Part shown: positions 7,612 through 14,655 of the stretch, in pieces
Numbering within the stretch: position 1 is the stretch's first letter
Layout: every line of letters begins with the position of its first letter
NCBI GenBank assembly: GCA_027083815.1
Contig: JALWMR010000224.1
Coordinates: forward strand, 1 to 32,398
Reading direction: 5' to 3'
Source of the DNA: Thiotrichaceae bacterium
GTDB taxonomy: Bacteria > Pseudomonadota > Gammaproteobacteria > Thiotrichales > Thiotrichaceae
DNA length: 32,398 nt
Notes under the pieces: model-generated
Seen by the model: the letters and a program-made list of their open reading frames with translations, nothing else
Databases searched by the model: none
What the model was told of the DNA's origin: nothing
Program-made: the position numbers and the translations under genes

Positions 7612-8220
7612 ATGATAACGCGACTCTTTAAAATTATCTTAATGCTATTAGTATCGTCGCTTATATTATCGTGTTCGCCAACTTATAAAATTGCCCATGA
7701 TTTTACCCCACCATCTACTAAACGGGGTTTATCTTGTATATCTGGCTGCCAAAATAAGCTGAATCAGTGTAATTTACAGTGTGGTAATCAGTATCGACAA
7801 TGCTCGCTTCGTGCCGAACAACAGGCAAAAAAACAACTTCCTGCTCTGCTGCAAGCCTACCCTCATGAGCTGGAAATCTGGTTAAATGAGCGCGCTCGCT
7901 ATGAAAGAGATTTGGACTGGTATCAGTTTCGGGTTGATATGGCCGAGGCACGTTATGATCGTTATCTGGATCGCTGTTTGGCTAAGGGAAAAAAGAGGCA
8001 CACCTGTAGGAACAGCTTTAGTTACCGCAATGTACCGTATGAAAGACCTACGTTTAATATTCCCCGCCCGCAAAAGCCGACTCTTGCCAGCTTAACAGAC
8101 AAGATACGTAACAGTAGTTGCAGTTTGAACTGTGCTTGTCAGTCAGATTATCGTTTATGCTATACTAGCTGTGGTGGAGTGGTAAAATCAAAGAAAATTT
8201 GTGTCAAAAACTGTAAATAA
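7612..8220 (+). CDS. Cysteine-rich lipoprotein of unknown function
   Basis: This 202-residue protein was not recognised. A signal peptide ends in the lipobox LILSC, so C21 would be lipidated. Fourteen further cysteines lie mostly in two clusters: C42-x3-C46-x6-C53-x3-C57-x6-C64 near the N-terminus, and C170-x3-C174-x-C176-x6-C183-x3-C187-x9-C197-x3-C201 at the C-terminus, plus C122 and C132. The middle (about 65-125) is rich in charged residues, Tyr and Leu and probably helical. Spaced CxxxC pairs resemble disulfide-locked helical hairpins; this is inference from spacing only. AAGGAACGG precedes ATG 7612. It follows aroC by 39 bp and may be co-transcribed, though no functional link to chorismate synthesis is evident. 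Confidence 0.75.
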   Translation: MITRLFKIILMLLVSSLILSCSPTYKIAHDFTPPSTKRGLSCISGCQNKLNQCNLQCGNQYRQCSLRAEQQAKKQLPALLQAYPHELEIWLNERARYERDLDWYQFRVDMAEARYDRYLDRCLAKGKKRHTCRNSFSYRNVPYERPTFNIPRPQKPTLASLTDKIRNSSCSLNCACQSDYRLCYTSCGGVVKSKKICVKNCK

Positions 8221-8251
8221 TATCTTATACCCATAAGCAGAGCTTCTTTAT

Positions 8252-8285
8252 AAGTACACCCCCCACCTTTTTTGCCTTTTTCTCC
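8252..8285 (-). repeat. G-run/TGTAC repeat, copy 3 (reverse)
   Basis: On the minus strand it reads GGAGAAAAAGGCAAAAAAGG, then TGGGGGG, then TGTACTT. It lies 31 bp after the lipoprotein stop, in the 218-bp gap before the fimbrial chaperone gene. The GGAGAAAAAGG extension is shared with copy 8. No other clear signal was seen in this gap. Confidence 0.8.
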
Positions 8286-8438
8286 AATTGTTCAGTTTGT
8301 GTAAAGAAATCTCCATGTATATTGGAGAATAACCGTTTATCGGAAAGTGACGGTTAAAAATAAAGGTATAAGAACCGATTTTTATAAAAATACTCAAAGG
8401 TTCTGTAAAAAATAATAATACAAAAGGAATGTATAATA

Positions 8439-9167
8439 ATGAACAATAAACACATACTACGTCGATCTGGCTTCTTACAAACAACAGCACTCCTTTTCAT
8501 CCTGCTTTTTGCTCAGCAAGTGAATGCTTTGCAAATGAACCCTTTATCTGTTGTGGTGCGTCCCGCTGGTGGTGGAACAAAACAATCATTTCGGGTTACC
8601 AATGAAAGTAATCTGCCAATTGCAGTTCAGTTCAGCGTTAAAACACGGCAACAGGTGAATAATAAAGAAATCAGAAGGCCAGCTGATAGGGATTTTATGA
8701 TCTATCCTGCACAAACCATTATTCCACCTAAATCGACTCAAAAAGTACGGGTTGAGTGGCTGGGTGGCGGCAATGTGCCTCGTGAAAAAGCGTATCGTTT
8801 AATTGCTGAGCAGGTTAATGTTTCCCTGGGTAAAGAACAAACTGGTGTCAAAATGCTAATGACTTTGGTTGGCGCCCTCTATGTTCAGCCCAAAAATACC
8901 AGAAGCAATGTACAGGTAAGAGCAGTGCAGCGTCAGGGCAACAAGCTGGCAGTAACCTTGATGAATTCTGGATCACGCCATCAATTAATGAATTTTGCCA
9001 CACTAACCCTTCGAAATGGCAAGCGAGTTATAACACTAAAAGGCAAAGACCTTATCGGCTTAAGCGGTAACAATGTGTTGGCAGGATCAACAAAACGGTT
9101 TTTTATTCCACTACCCAAAGGCTTTGTGAATGGGCGCTGGCAGGGCTCAATAAAATATCCAAGGTAA
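8439..9167 (+). CDS. Periplasmic fimbrial chaperone (PapD-like fold)
   Basis: This 242-residue protein has a signal peptide (about 1-30, ending near QQVNA) followed by an immunoglobulin-like chaperone domain: MNPLSVVVRPAGGG, FRVTNESNLPIAVQFSV, FMIYPAQTIIPPKSTQKVRV and EKAYRLIAEQ. The latter two stretches match the central strands of pilus chaperones. It would bind pilin subunits in the periplasm, donate a strand, and deliver them to the usher encoded 42 bp downstream. AAAGGA precedes ATG 8439. The residues that would distinguish the short- and long-loop (FGS/FGL) classes cannot be judged safely by eye. Assignment is supported by the usher and pilin genes that follow. Confidence 0.88.
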   Translation: MNNKHILRRSGFLQTTALLFILLFAQQVNALQMNPLSVVVRPAGGGTKQSFRVTNESNLPIAVQFSVKTRQQVNNKEIRRPADRDFMIYPAQTIIPPKSTQKVRVEWLGGGNVPREKAYRLIAEQVNVSLGKEQTGVKMLMTLVGALYVQPKNTRSNVQVRAVQRQGNKLAVTLMNSGSRHQLMNFATLTLRNGKRVITLKGKDLIGLSGNNVLAGSTKRFFIPLPKGFVNGRWQGSIKYPR

Positions 9168-9209
9168 TCATAGAAGCTAATTGATTATACAAGTGTTCAT
9201 GTGATTGTC

Positions 9210-12092
9210 ATGAAACAGATAACAGCTATTAAGCCTTCTGCCTTTTTAAATATTGCTCAGATTATTTTCTGGCTGGTTTGCCTAAATGTCGCTTTCTTCC
9301 CTCTCGTTTCCTTTGCGAAAACGGCAGGGAAGCAGCAGACACAGGGCGCTAGCTATGATATGGCTGCGCTGTATCAACAGGCTTTTGGTAATAAAAAGAA
9401 AAAACAGCCATCTCGACACACCCCTCCCCCTTCTACACGTAAGTCTCAAAAAGTATTAGCGGCCAGCAAACCGGTAAAGCAATATGATTTAGCAGCATTA
9501 TATTCACAGGCATTTGGCAAGAAGCCATCGCGCTCTAGAAATACAAGAGAATCAAAACAGACAGAGAGTAAACAAAAGGACTTTGATCTTGATGCCCTAT
9601 ACGCCAAAGCCTTTGGCAAAAAGAGAGTGGTTGCGGCAGCTCCAAACCATGTTGATGTGGATTTACGAGTAAATAAAAATATCATGGGCGAAGTAACCGT
9701 ATTCAGCAGTGCTGCTGGAATGATCAATACGGTTGGTACAGAAAGCCTTTTAAACGTGCTAAAGGATGTACTCAAAGAACACATTTATAAAAGAATTAAG
9801 AAAAAAATAGCGGCAAAAAAGAAAATTCCCTTTAAGACATTGACCTTGTTGGGCATGAAGGCACATTACAATTCAGTAAATTTAAGTTTAGATTTACAAA
9901 TTAATCCCGCTTTGCGTAAACCACGCGTGTTATCCATGCAGAATAAGAAAAAGGTGAGTGTTCGAGATGAAAATAAAATAACAGCGGATGAAATTAGTGC
10001 TTTTTTGAATATGTATACCAGTGTGGGTCTGGACTCAGGTAGAGATAGCAGGGCTGATACCAAGGTAAAACTGGAAGGAAGCATTAATATTGATAATGTT
10101 GTATTGGAAAGCAGCGGAACCCTTAAAAATAGAAAGTGGGATATGGGTAGAACGAGACTGACTTATGATAAGCCAGATAAGCTACAACGTTTTGTTGTTG
10201 GTCATATTTCGACAGGCAATAGAAATTTCCAGGAAAACCTGGAGCTTACCGGCTTGAGGGTGAGTAAAGAATTCTTTATGAAGCCTGAGCTGCAAATAAC
10301 CCCCAAAGCTAATCAATCCTTTATTTTAGATACCGAATCCGAGGTTGAGGTTTATATCAATAATCAGCTACGCCAGCGGTTTTATCTTGAGGAAGGTATC
10401 TATTCATTAGAAGATATTGGTTTATATAACGGAGCAAACAACATCCTTGTAAAAATTACCGATGAGTTTGGTAAAGTTACCGAAAAAACCAGCACCCAAT
10501 ATTATGACTCTCACTTATTAAAGCCTCATTTATCGCTTTTCTCAATGAGCGTGGGTTATTTGAGTAACCAACAAGCGGTTAAAAATAACAAGCTGGAGAA
10601 TAAGCCAATTTTTAGTGGTTATTACCAGCGAGGCATTACCAAGAACCTCACAATGAGCCTGGATGCACAAATCAGTCCGAATAGTTACTTGCTGGGAGCC
10701 GAGGCGATTACATCTGTGCCTTTTGGCTCATTAAAAAACAGTATTGCTGTTAGTGGCGGAAGTGATAAGTCTACGGGCTTTGCAACAAGATTTGAGTTTA
10801 AGCCAAATATTCAGCGTCAAATAATTGGCCTGGATACCTTAAATGAAGATATGTTGCGTCTTGATACAGCGGTGGGAAAATTTGTCGATAGCTGGACTAT
10901 CTCTGGTGAATACCGCAGTGAAGATTTTTCGATGCTTAATCAGGATAATGCTTTGTTGTTATCCGGGCTTGATGATGAACAACTTAGAAATAAAAAGCTA
11001 AAGGCACGAATACAGACACATTTTGGTTTTGATCTGACACACAAGTGGCGTGGAAATTTAAGCCTAAGCGCTCAGAACTATTATGATAATAAATCAGCTT
11101 ATACGGCAAATTTGGCGGCAATAAAGCGCTTTAACAATGGTGTGCGCTTAGGTGTGGGGGCAAATTATGATAGCCGAGATGATTTTTCGGTTAGTTTGCA
11201 GGTTTCTATTCCGCTTTCCAGAGAAAAGGGTCGAAGGCGCAAAGATTTTGATGTCCTGACTAGCTCTAAAGATAAATCAATCAAAAGCAAATTTAGTGTA
11301 AAGCCCGGTAGTTATGTTGGTAAAAATAGTTTTGCTGGATCAGTTGAAGCGATTAAACGGGATAAATCAAATGAGCAGAAGCTGGATCTACGTTTTCGAC
11401 ATACCAATTTTGAAACAAACTTAATAGCGCGGAATCAATTGGATAAAGAGAATAAAAATTCTCAACAATTAAATATTGGTTTTAATACCAGCATTGCCTG
11501 TGTTGGCTCTAAATGTGCTTCAAGTTACCCGGTGAGTGATAGCTTTGCTTTGATATCGGGTCCTTCGAATCAGAATAGGCCGATTGCAGTAAATAATGGT
11601 CAGGCAAAATTCTTCTATTCAGATGAGAATTCAGGAATCCCTGATAATTACACCACGCTTATCAACAAAAAGGGAAGTACCGCCGTGGTTCCTTTAGAGT
11701 CATATCGTTATCAAAATATCAATGTAGATGAAAGCACCTTACCCAGTGGTTACGATGCAGAGAAAACTGAGTTTGAGGTCTTTCCTAGATATCATCAGGG
11801 CTTTATTGTTAAAGCAGGTGGTGAACCTGCCACAAGTCTATCGGGTGAGTTAATAAACTCTGGGCACAAACCATTAGGCTTTAAAGGTGGGCAGTGGGTG
11901 CCATTGAAAAATAAAGGTAAAACAATAGCCTTTTTCAGTAATAAAGCAGGTTTGTTCAGGGTGACATCTATCCCTGCAGGGCGCTACAAGCTAGAGTTGT
12001 TTGATTATCCGGATATGAGAGAAATTATAATTAATGTACCCGATAAGAAGGGCGGGGTACATGATGTGGGTAAATTGATCATTAATGAATAG
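9210..12092 (+). CDS. Outer-membrane fimbrial usher with N-terminal triple repeat
   Basis: About 961 residues. A long signal peptide (to about residue 36) is followed by three copies of a short motif: YDMAALYQQAFGNKK (49-63), YDLAALYSQAFGKK (92-105) and FDLDALYAKAFGKK (125-138), joined by basic, Pro- and Ser-rich linkers. The usher proper starts near VDLRVNKNIMGEVTVF; then come a barrel region rich in alternating strands and a plug-like stretch (VEVYINNQLRQRFYLEEGIYSLEDI, here given in part as VEVYINNQLRQRF), and a C-terminal beta domain ending GVHDVGKLIINE. It should form the pore that polymerises chaperone-delivered pilins. The start is ambiguous: GTG 9201 (three more residues) or ATG 9210; neither has a strong ribosome-binding site. 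The overall style recalls atypical CS1/Mat-type ushers, but the subfamily is unsure. Confidence 0.82.
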   Translation: MKQITAIKPSAFLNIAQIIFWLVCLNVAFFPLVSFAKTAGKQQTQGASYDMAALYQQAFGNKKKKQPSRHTPPPSTRKSQKVLAASKPVKQYDLAALYSQAFGKKPSRSRNTRESKQTESKQKDFDLDALYAKAFGKKRVVAAAPNHVDVDLRVNKNIMGEVTVFSSAAGMINTVGTESLLNVLKDVLKEHIYKRIKKKIAAKKKIPFKTLTLLGMKAHYNSVNLSLDLQINPALRKPRVLSMQNKKKVSVRDENKITADEISAFLNMYTSVGLDSGRDSRADTKVKLEGSINIDNVVLESSGTLKNRKWDMGRTRLTYDKPDKLQRFVVGHISTGNRNFQENLELTGLRVSKEFFMKPELQITPKANQSFILDTESEVEVYINNQLRQRFYLEEGIYSLEDIGLYNGANNILVKITDEFGKVTEKTSTQYYDSHLLKPHLSLFSMSVGYLSNQQAVKNNKLENKPIFSGYYQRGITKNLTMSLDAQISPNSYLLGAEAITSVPFGSLKNSIAVSGGSDKSTGFATRFEFKPNIQRQIIGLDTLNEDMLRLDTAVGKFVDSWTISGEYRSEDFSMLNQDNALLLSGLDDEQLRNKKLKARIQTHFGFDLTHKWRGNLSLSAQNYYDNKSAYTANLAAIKRFNNGVRLGVGANYDSRDDFSVSLQVSIPLSREKGRRRKDFDVLTSSKDKSIKSKFSVKPGSYVGKNSFAGSVEAIKRDKSNEQKLDLRFRHTNFETNLIARNQLDKENKNSQQLNIGFNTSIACVGSKCASSYPVSDSFALISGPSNQNRPIAVNNGQAKFFYSDENSGIPDNYTTLINKKGSTAVVPLESYRYQNINVDESTLPSGYDAEKTEFEVFPRYHQGFIVKAGGEPATSLSGELINSGHKPLGFKGGQWVPLKNKGKTIAFFSNKAGLFRVTSIPAGRYKLELFDYPDMREIIINVPDKKGGVHDVGKLIINE
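9354..9623 (+). repeat. Triple protein-level repeat in the usher N-terminus
   Basis: Three in-frame units encode (Y/F)D(M/L)xALYxxAFG(N/K)K, beginning near 9354, 9483 and 9582. The units are well conserved in protein while the linkers differ in length and sequence, which argues for selection on the motif and not for recent tandem duplication. Confidence 0.75.
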
Positions 12093-12599
12093 CTATTGAG
12101 TAGTAACGACGACCGTAATAACATCCCGATAGTTGCCGGATTGGATAAATAAAGCAGGAAAAATATTTCCAAAAACAACTTGTGTCGGTGTGAACTGAAT
12201 ATTAGTTGGTAGCGTAGTACAGGGAATCGTAAGAGTTGGATTGCTTGTTCTGCCAAATTCTTGATTTTGATAAAGCACTTTGTACTTTGTAAGACTGTTG
12301 CCACTTACCGTGTGAAGTAGTTCGAAATTGTTTAAAGTTGAAAAGTTAAGATCGCAGTTTCCCCCTACATTGGATTCAAGCCCCATCGTTCCAAGATCAA
12401 CAACACTCGGAAATATCCAGTTTGCAATATCATTATTATCATATTGTCTGGAACTGCCTGGCGCTGTACCGGTTAACTTAACATACTCGGTATGAGTAAG
12501 AGTCAGTTCTATATCAGTTTGCCTTGTCTTTGCCTGGATAGATGCAGAGAAAACAGATAAAGATATACAGGCTACTAGCGTTTTAGCATTTATTATCAT
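12093..12599 (-). CDS. Fimbrial subunit (pilin-like), divergent copy
   Basis: This 168-residue protein has a signal peptide (about 1-23, ending SIQA), then TDIELTLTHTEYVKLTGTAPG, given here only in part, and a C-terminus ending GNYRDVITVVVTTQ. The same pattern (TDIEINVT near the start, GTYTDTIHVTVTTQ at the end, LGT-GLESN in the middle, two Cys) appears in the pilin at 12862-13350, so they are paralogues. The alternating N-terminal strand would serve as donor strand in polymerisation. The gene lies on the opposite strand to the rest of the locus, and its stop abuts the usher stop with no gap. A minor or tip subunit, or an alternative pilin, is possible. Its ribosome-binding site is weak. Confidence 0.75.
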   Translation of the reverse strand: MIINAKTLVACISLSVFSASIQAKTRQTDIELTLTHTEYVKLTGTAPGSSRQYDNNDIANWIFPSVVDLGTMGLESNVGGNCDLNFSTLNNFELLHTVSGNSLTKYKVLYQNQEFGRTSNPTLTIPCTTLPTNIQFTPTQVVFGNIFPALFIQSGNYRDVITVVVTTQ

Positions 12600-12861
12600 T
12601 ATTTTTTTGTATGGGGGTTCGTTCTTATTTATCTTGCATTATTGTGCAGTGAAGCTGAATGTAGCCTTAAGAGAGTATTAACTATACATAAATTAAGTCA
12701 CTTCATCGACAAATGGAGTTAACCCGACGAATGGTTGCTAACTTAATAGTTCGTTCAGGAAAGGTTAAGCAAAAAAAACTTACCATGTTTGCACGTTGAC
12801 ACAATATAAAAATTTAGAGTCAGCTTAACAATAACCCCAATCCCTAAAAAAGGAAAAAATA
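12600..12861. promoter_or_regulatory. Shared divergent regulatory region of the two pilin genes
   Basis: This 262-bp AT-rich stretch separates the divergent pilin genes and must hold the promoters for both. A TTGACA at 12796-12801 is the best -35-like hexamer, but no convincing -10 lies 16-18 bp after it. A strong AAAAAAGGAAAA Shine-Dalgarno tract precedes ATG 12862. No long inverted repeats typical of an invertible switch were found. Confidence 0.4.
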
Positions 12862-13350
12862 ATGAAATTAAGAAACTCCCTAATCGCATCTGCAGCACTT
12901 CTAGCAATGAGCTCTTTTGCAACAGCTGCAACTGATACTACTGATATCGAAATCAATGTAACAAAAGATGCTTACGTAAACTTTATAGGTTCTTTACAAG
13001 GTAATGCGACTAAAACATTGGCGCTAGCAGATGTAGATGCCACAACAACTACATTGGGTACATTAGGTACAGAGTCAAATACAACAGGTACATGTACGGT
13101 TGATTTTACAACAGACAATGATTTTAAAATGGTACATGATACGGATGCTACTTTATTCCTGCATGGTGCTAGTCAATATACGCTCGCATATGAAGGTGCA
13201 ACTATCCAGTCTGGTGGTACAAACTCAGTAAACCTGGCGACTTGTAACAATGCAGCAAGCAACATGGATATGACTTCTCCAGCTTTGCCAGCAGTTGTAA
13301 TTGCGGGTACATACACAGATACTATTCACGTAACTGTAACAACTCAGTAA
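12862..13350 (+). CDS. Fimbrial subunit (probable major pilin)
   Basis: This 162-residue protein has a clean signal peptide (MKLRNSLIASAALLAMSSFATA), then a Thr-, Asp- and Ala-rich mature part with TDIEINVTKDAYVNF at the N-terminus (candidate donor strand), two cysteines (GTCTVDF and LATCNN) that could form a disulfide, and the C-terminal strand GTYTDTIHVTVTTQ. Such proteins are exported, capped by the chaperone and polymerised by the usher. The very strong Shine-Dalgarno tract and own terminator (13370-13397) fit a highly expressed major subunit. Its paralogue at 12093-12599 is divergent. Confidence 0.82.
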   Translation: MKLRNSLIASAALLAMSSFATAATDTTDIEINVTKDAYVNFIGSLQGNATKTLALADVDATTTTLGTLGTESNTTGTCTVDFTTDNDFKMVHDTDATLFLHGASQYTLAYEGATIQSGGTNSVNLATCNNAASNMDMTSPALPAVVIAGTYTDTIHVTVTTQ

Positions 13351-13369
13351 TTTTTACGTGATGTTTTGA

Positions 13370-13397
13370 GCCGCTACCTTTGGGTAGCGGCTTTTTT
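13370..13397 (+). terminator. Intrinsic terminator of the pilin gene
   Basis: GCCGCTACC (13370-13378), loop TTTG, GGTAGCGGC (13383-13391), followed directly by TTTTTT: a perfect 9-bp stem with a U-tract, 20 bp after the pilin stop. Confidence 0.92.
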
Positions 13398-13481
13398 ATG
13401 CCTAAAAATCAAGGTTGGCTTAGCTATACGAGAGAGATAGCAACCTTTGTTAATCAGGTTCGTTGTTGGACAAAACGCAAT

Positions 13482-13504
13482 AAAAGGTGGGGGGGTGTAC
13501 TTTT
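13482..13504 (+). repeat. G-run/TGTAC repeat, copy 4
   Basis: AAAAGGTGGGGGGG then TGTACTTTT. It lies between the pilin terminator and the end of ycgL (stop 13534), i.e. in a convergent gap. The left arm is one of the less well-paired versions (AAAAGGT). Confidence 0.8.
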
Positions 13505-13533
13505 GGGTGCTTCTAAAAAGGGCTTTATAGCGG

Positions 13534-13794
13534 TTAGTTTGCTTTTTCTTCAAGGTCAATATTTTTTGGTGGAGGCATTTGTAGAAAGAAACCGTTTTCT
13601 TTAAGGTTTCGTATTACTTCCTGGGCTTCTGCCCTTACCAGTTTGCGATTCTGGCTTAAATCAAATTCGAATGAGAAGTCTATATCACCCAAAAGCGTAA
13701 GTAGTGATTCTGGTACTTTTTCAAAGTTGTCTTTTTCGAGTATGTAAAGATACATACCTTTTTTAGTATTACTGCGGTAAATGAAACAGTTCAT
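13534..13794 (-). CDS. ycgL: YcgL domain protein
   Basis: This 86-residue protein matches the YcgL (DUF709) family: NCFIYRSNTKKGMYLYILEK at the N-terminus, FEKVPESLLTLLG, and NLKENGFFLQMPPPKN near the C-terminus, with the Pro-rich end typical of the family. It is a small cytoplasmic protein of unknown biochemical role, common in Gammaproteobacteria. Its ATG overlaps the stop of the upstream membrane protein gene by ATGA (13791-13794 on the minus strand), indicating translational coupling. Confidence 0.85.
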   Translation of the reverse strand: MNCFIYRSNTKKGMYLYILEKDNFEKVPESLLTLLGDIDFSFEFDLSQNRKLVRAEAQEVIRNLKENGFFLQMPPPKNIDLEEKAN

Positions 13795-14492
13795 GGTAAT
13801 GCTTTTCTGGTCATTAACTGTAATTCTTTAATGTTGCCAATCGGCAGTTCCTGCTTTCCTGCTGACTGTATAATAACTGTACCGTTGTTAACAGCGAGTA
13901 TTCGTCCTTCGTAAGACTCTTTATTTGTTTTAATTTTTACAATGCGATTTTTCAGTGCCGTAATTTGATTAACAGGGATGGTTTCAAATGTCATCATGTA
14001 TAAAGCCTTTGCGGGTAAGCGGCCCATTTTACTTTCGTCAATAACACGCTGACGGGTATTAGAAAAAGGGGCAATGGCAGAAGTAACAGGTGGAGCATCA
14101 CTAGAGAAAGCTTGTCCTGCTGATGATTCTTCGCCAGGTGATATGCTGGGTGCAGGTTTGATTATTGTTGTACCTGTATTGCCGCTAATAGTTTGTTGAA
14201 CAGTGCCAATATTATCTTCTCCACCATTAAAACGTAGCAATAAATTATCAACACCTTTATTGGCACCAAAAAACCAGCTCGCACTTAAAATAATGAAGCC
14301 TAAGACGCCCATAAAGAACTTTTTACTGACCTTGTTCCATAGTGCTGGCAGGGTGACAATATTAAGAACAGGTAAGGCAGATATCATTCCCGTTATTAAG
14401 TTATATTTAAAACCCGCGCGTACATATCCCAGGTAGCTAAAGAAAAAAAGCAATAAACCAAGTGCGGCGATGATAGTGAGGGCAAGTTCCAT
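13791..14492 (-). CDS. Membrane protein with C-terminal SH3/LSm-like segment, unknown function
   Basis: This 233-residue protein was not recognised as a whole. Three hydrophobic segments (about 3-22, 33-52 and 62-80) are followed by a flexible Ser-, Pro- and Gly-rich linker (about 90-150). The last 65 residues contain NRIVKIKTNKESYEGRILAV and an alternating NNGTVIIQS...LPIGNIKELQL, which reads as a small beta-barrel of SH3 or LSm type. The likely topology is a membrane-anchored soluble domain. It overlaps ycgL by 4 bp, so the two are probably co-expressed. The fold of the tail is inferred from pattern only. Confidence 0.7.
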   Translation of the reverse strand: MELALTIIAALGLLLFFFSYLGYVRAGFKYNLITGMISALPVLNIVTLPALWNKVSKKFFMGVLGFIILSASWFFGANKGVDNLLLRFNGGEDNIGTVQQTISGNTGTTIIKPAPSISPGEESSAGQAFSSDAPPVTSAIAPFSNTRQRVIDESKMGRLPAKALYMMTFETIPVNQITALKNRIVKIKTNKESYEGRILAVNNGTVIIQSAGKQELPIGNIKELQLMTRKALP

Positions 14493-14655
14493 GAAGCAAC
14501 CATCTAGAATAGAGTGTGATAATTGTACACGTTTTAATCCCCTTGTTGCTATTCGGAAAAAGAAAAATCTGGCCGCCTCTTATCCGGCTTGTGTAGGTAG
14601 GGCTTATAGAGTCTGATAAAATTGGAATATCGCAAGCATAAGAATACTTTAAAAC

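Noticed and set aside
12796-12801. TTGACA as a sigma-70 promoter for the major pilin
   Set aside because: No acceptable -10 hexamer lies 16-18 bp downstream, so it was not listed as a promoter.
12093-13350. Invertible (phase-variable) segment carrying the two pilin genes
   Set aside because: I found no long matching inverted repeats at the two ends; the shared ending (TTQ) is protein-level only, and no recombinase gene is in the window.
13380-13604. 74-codon plus-strand open frame after the pilin gene
   Set aside because: It starts inside the pilin terminator, crosses repeat copy 4 and enters ycgL antisense.
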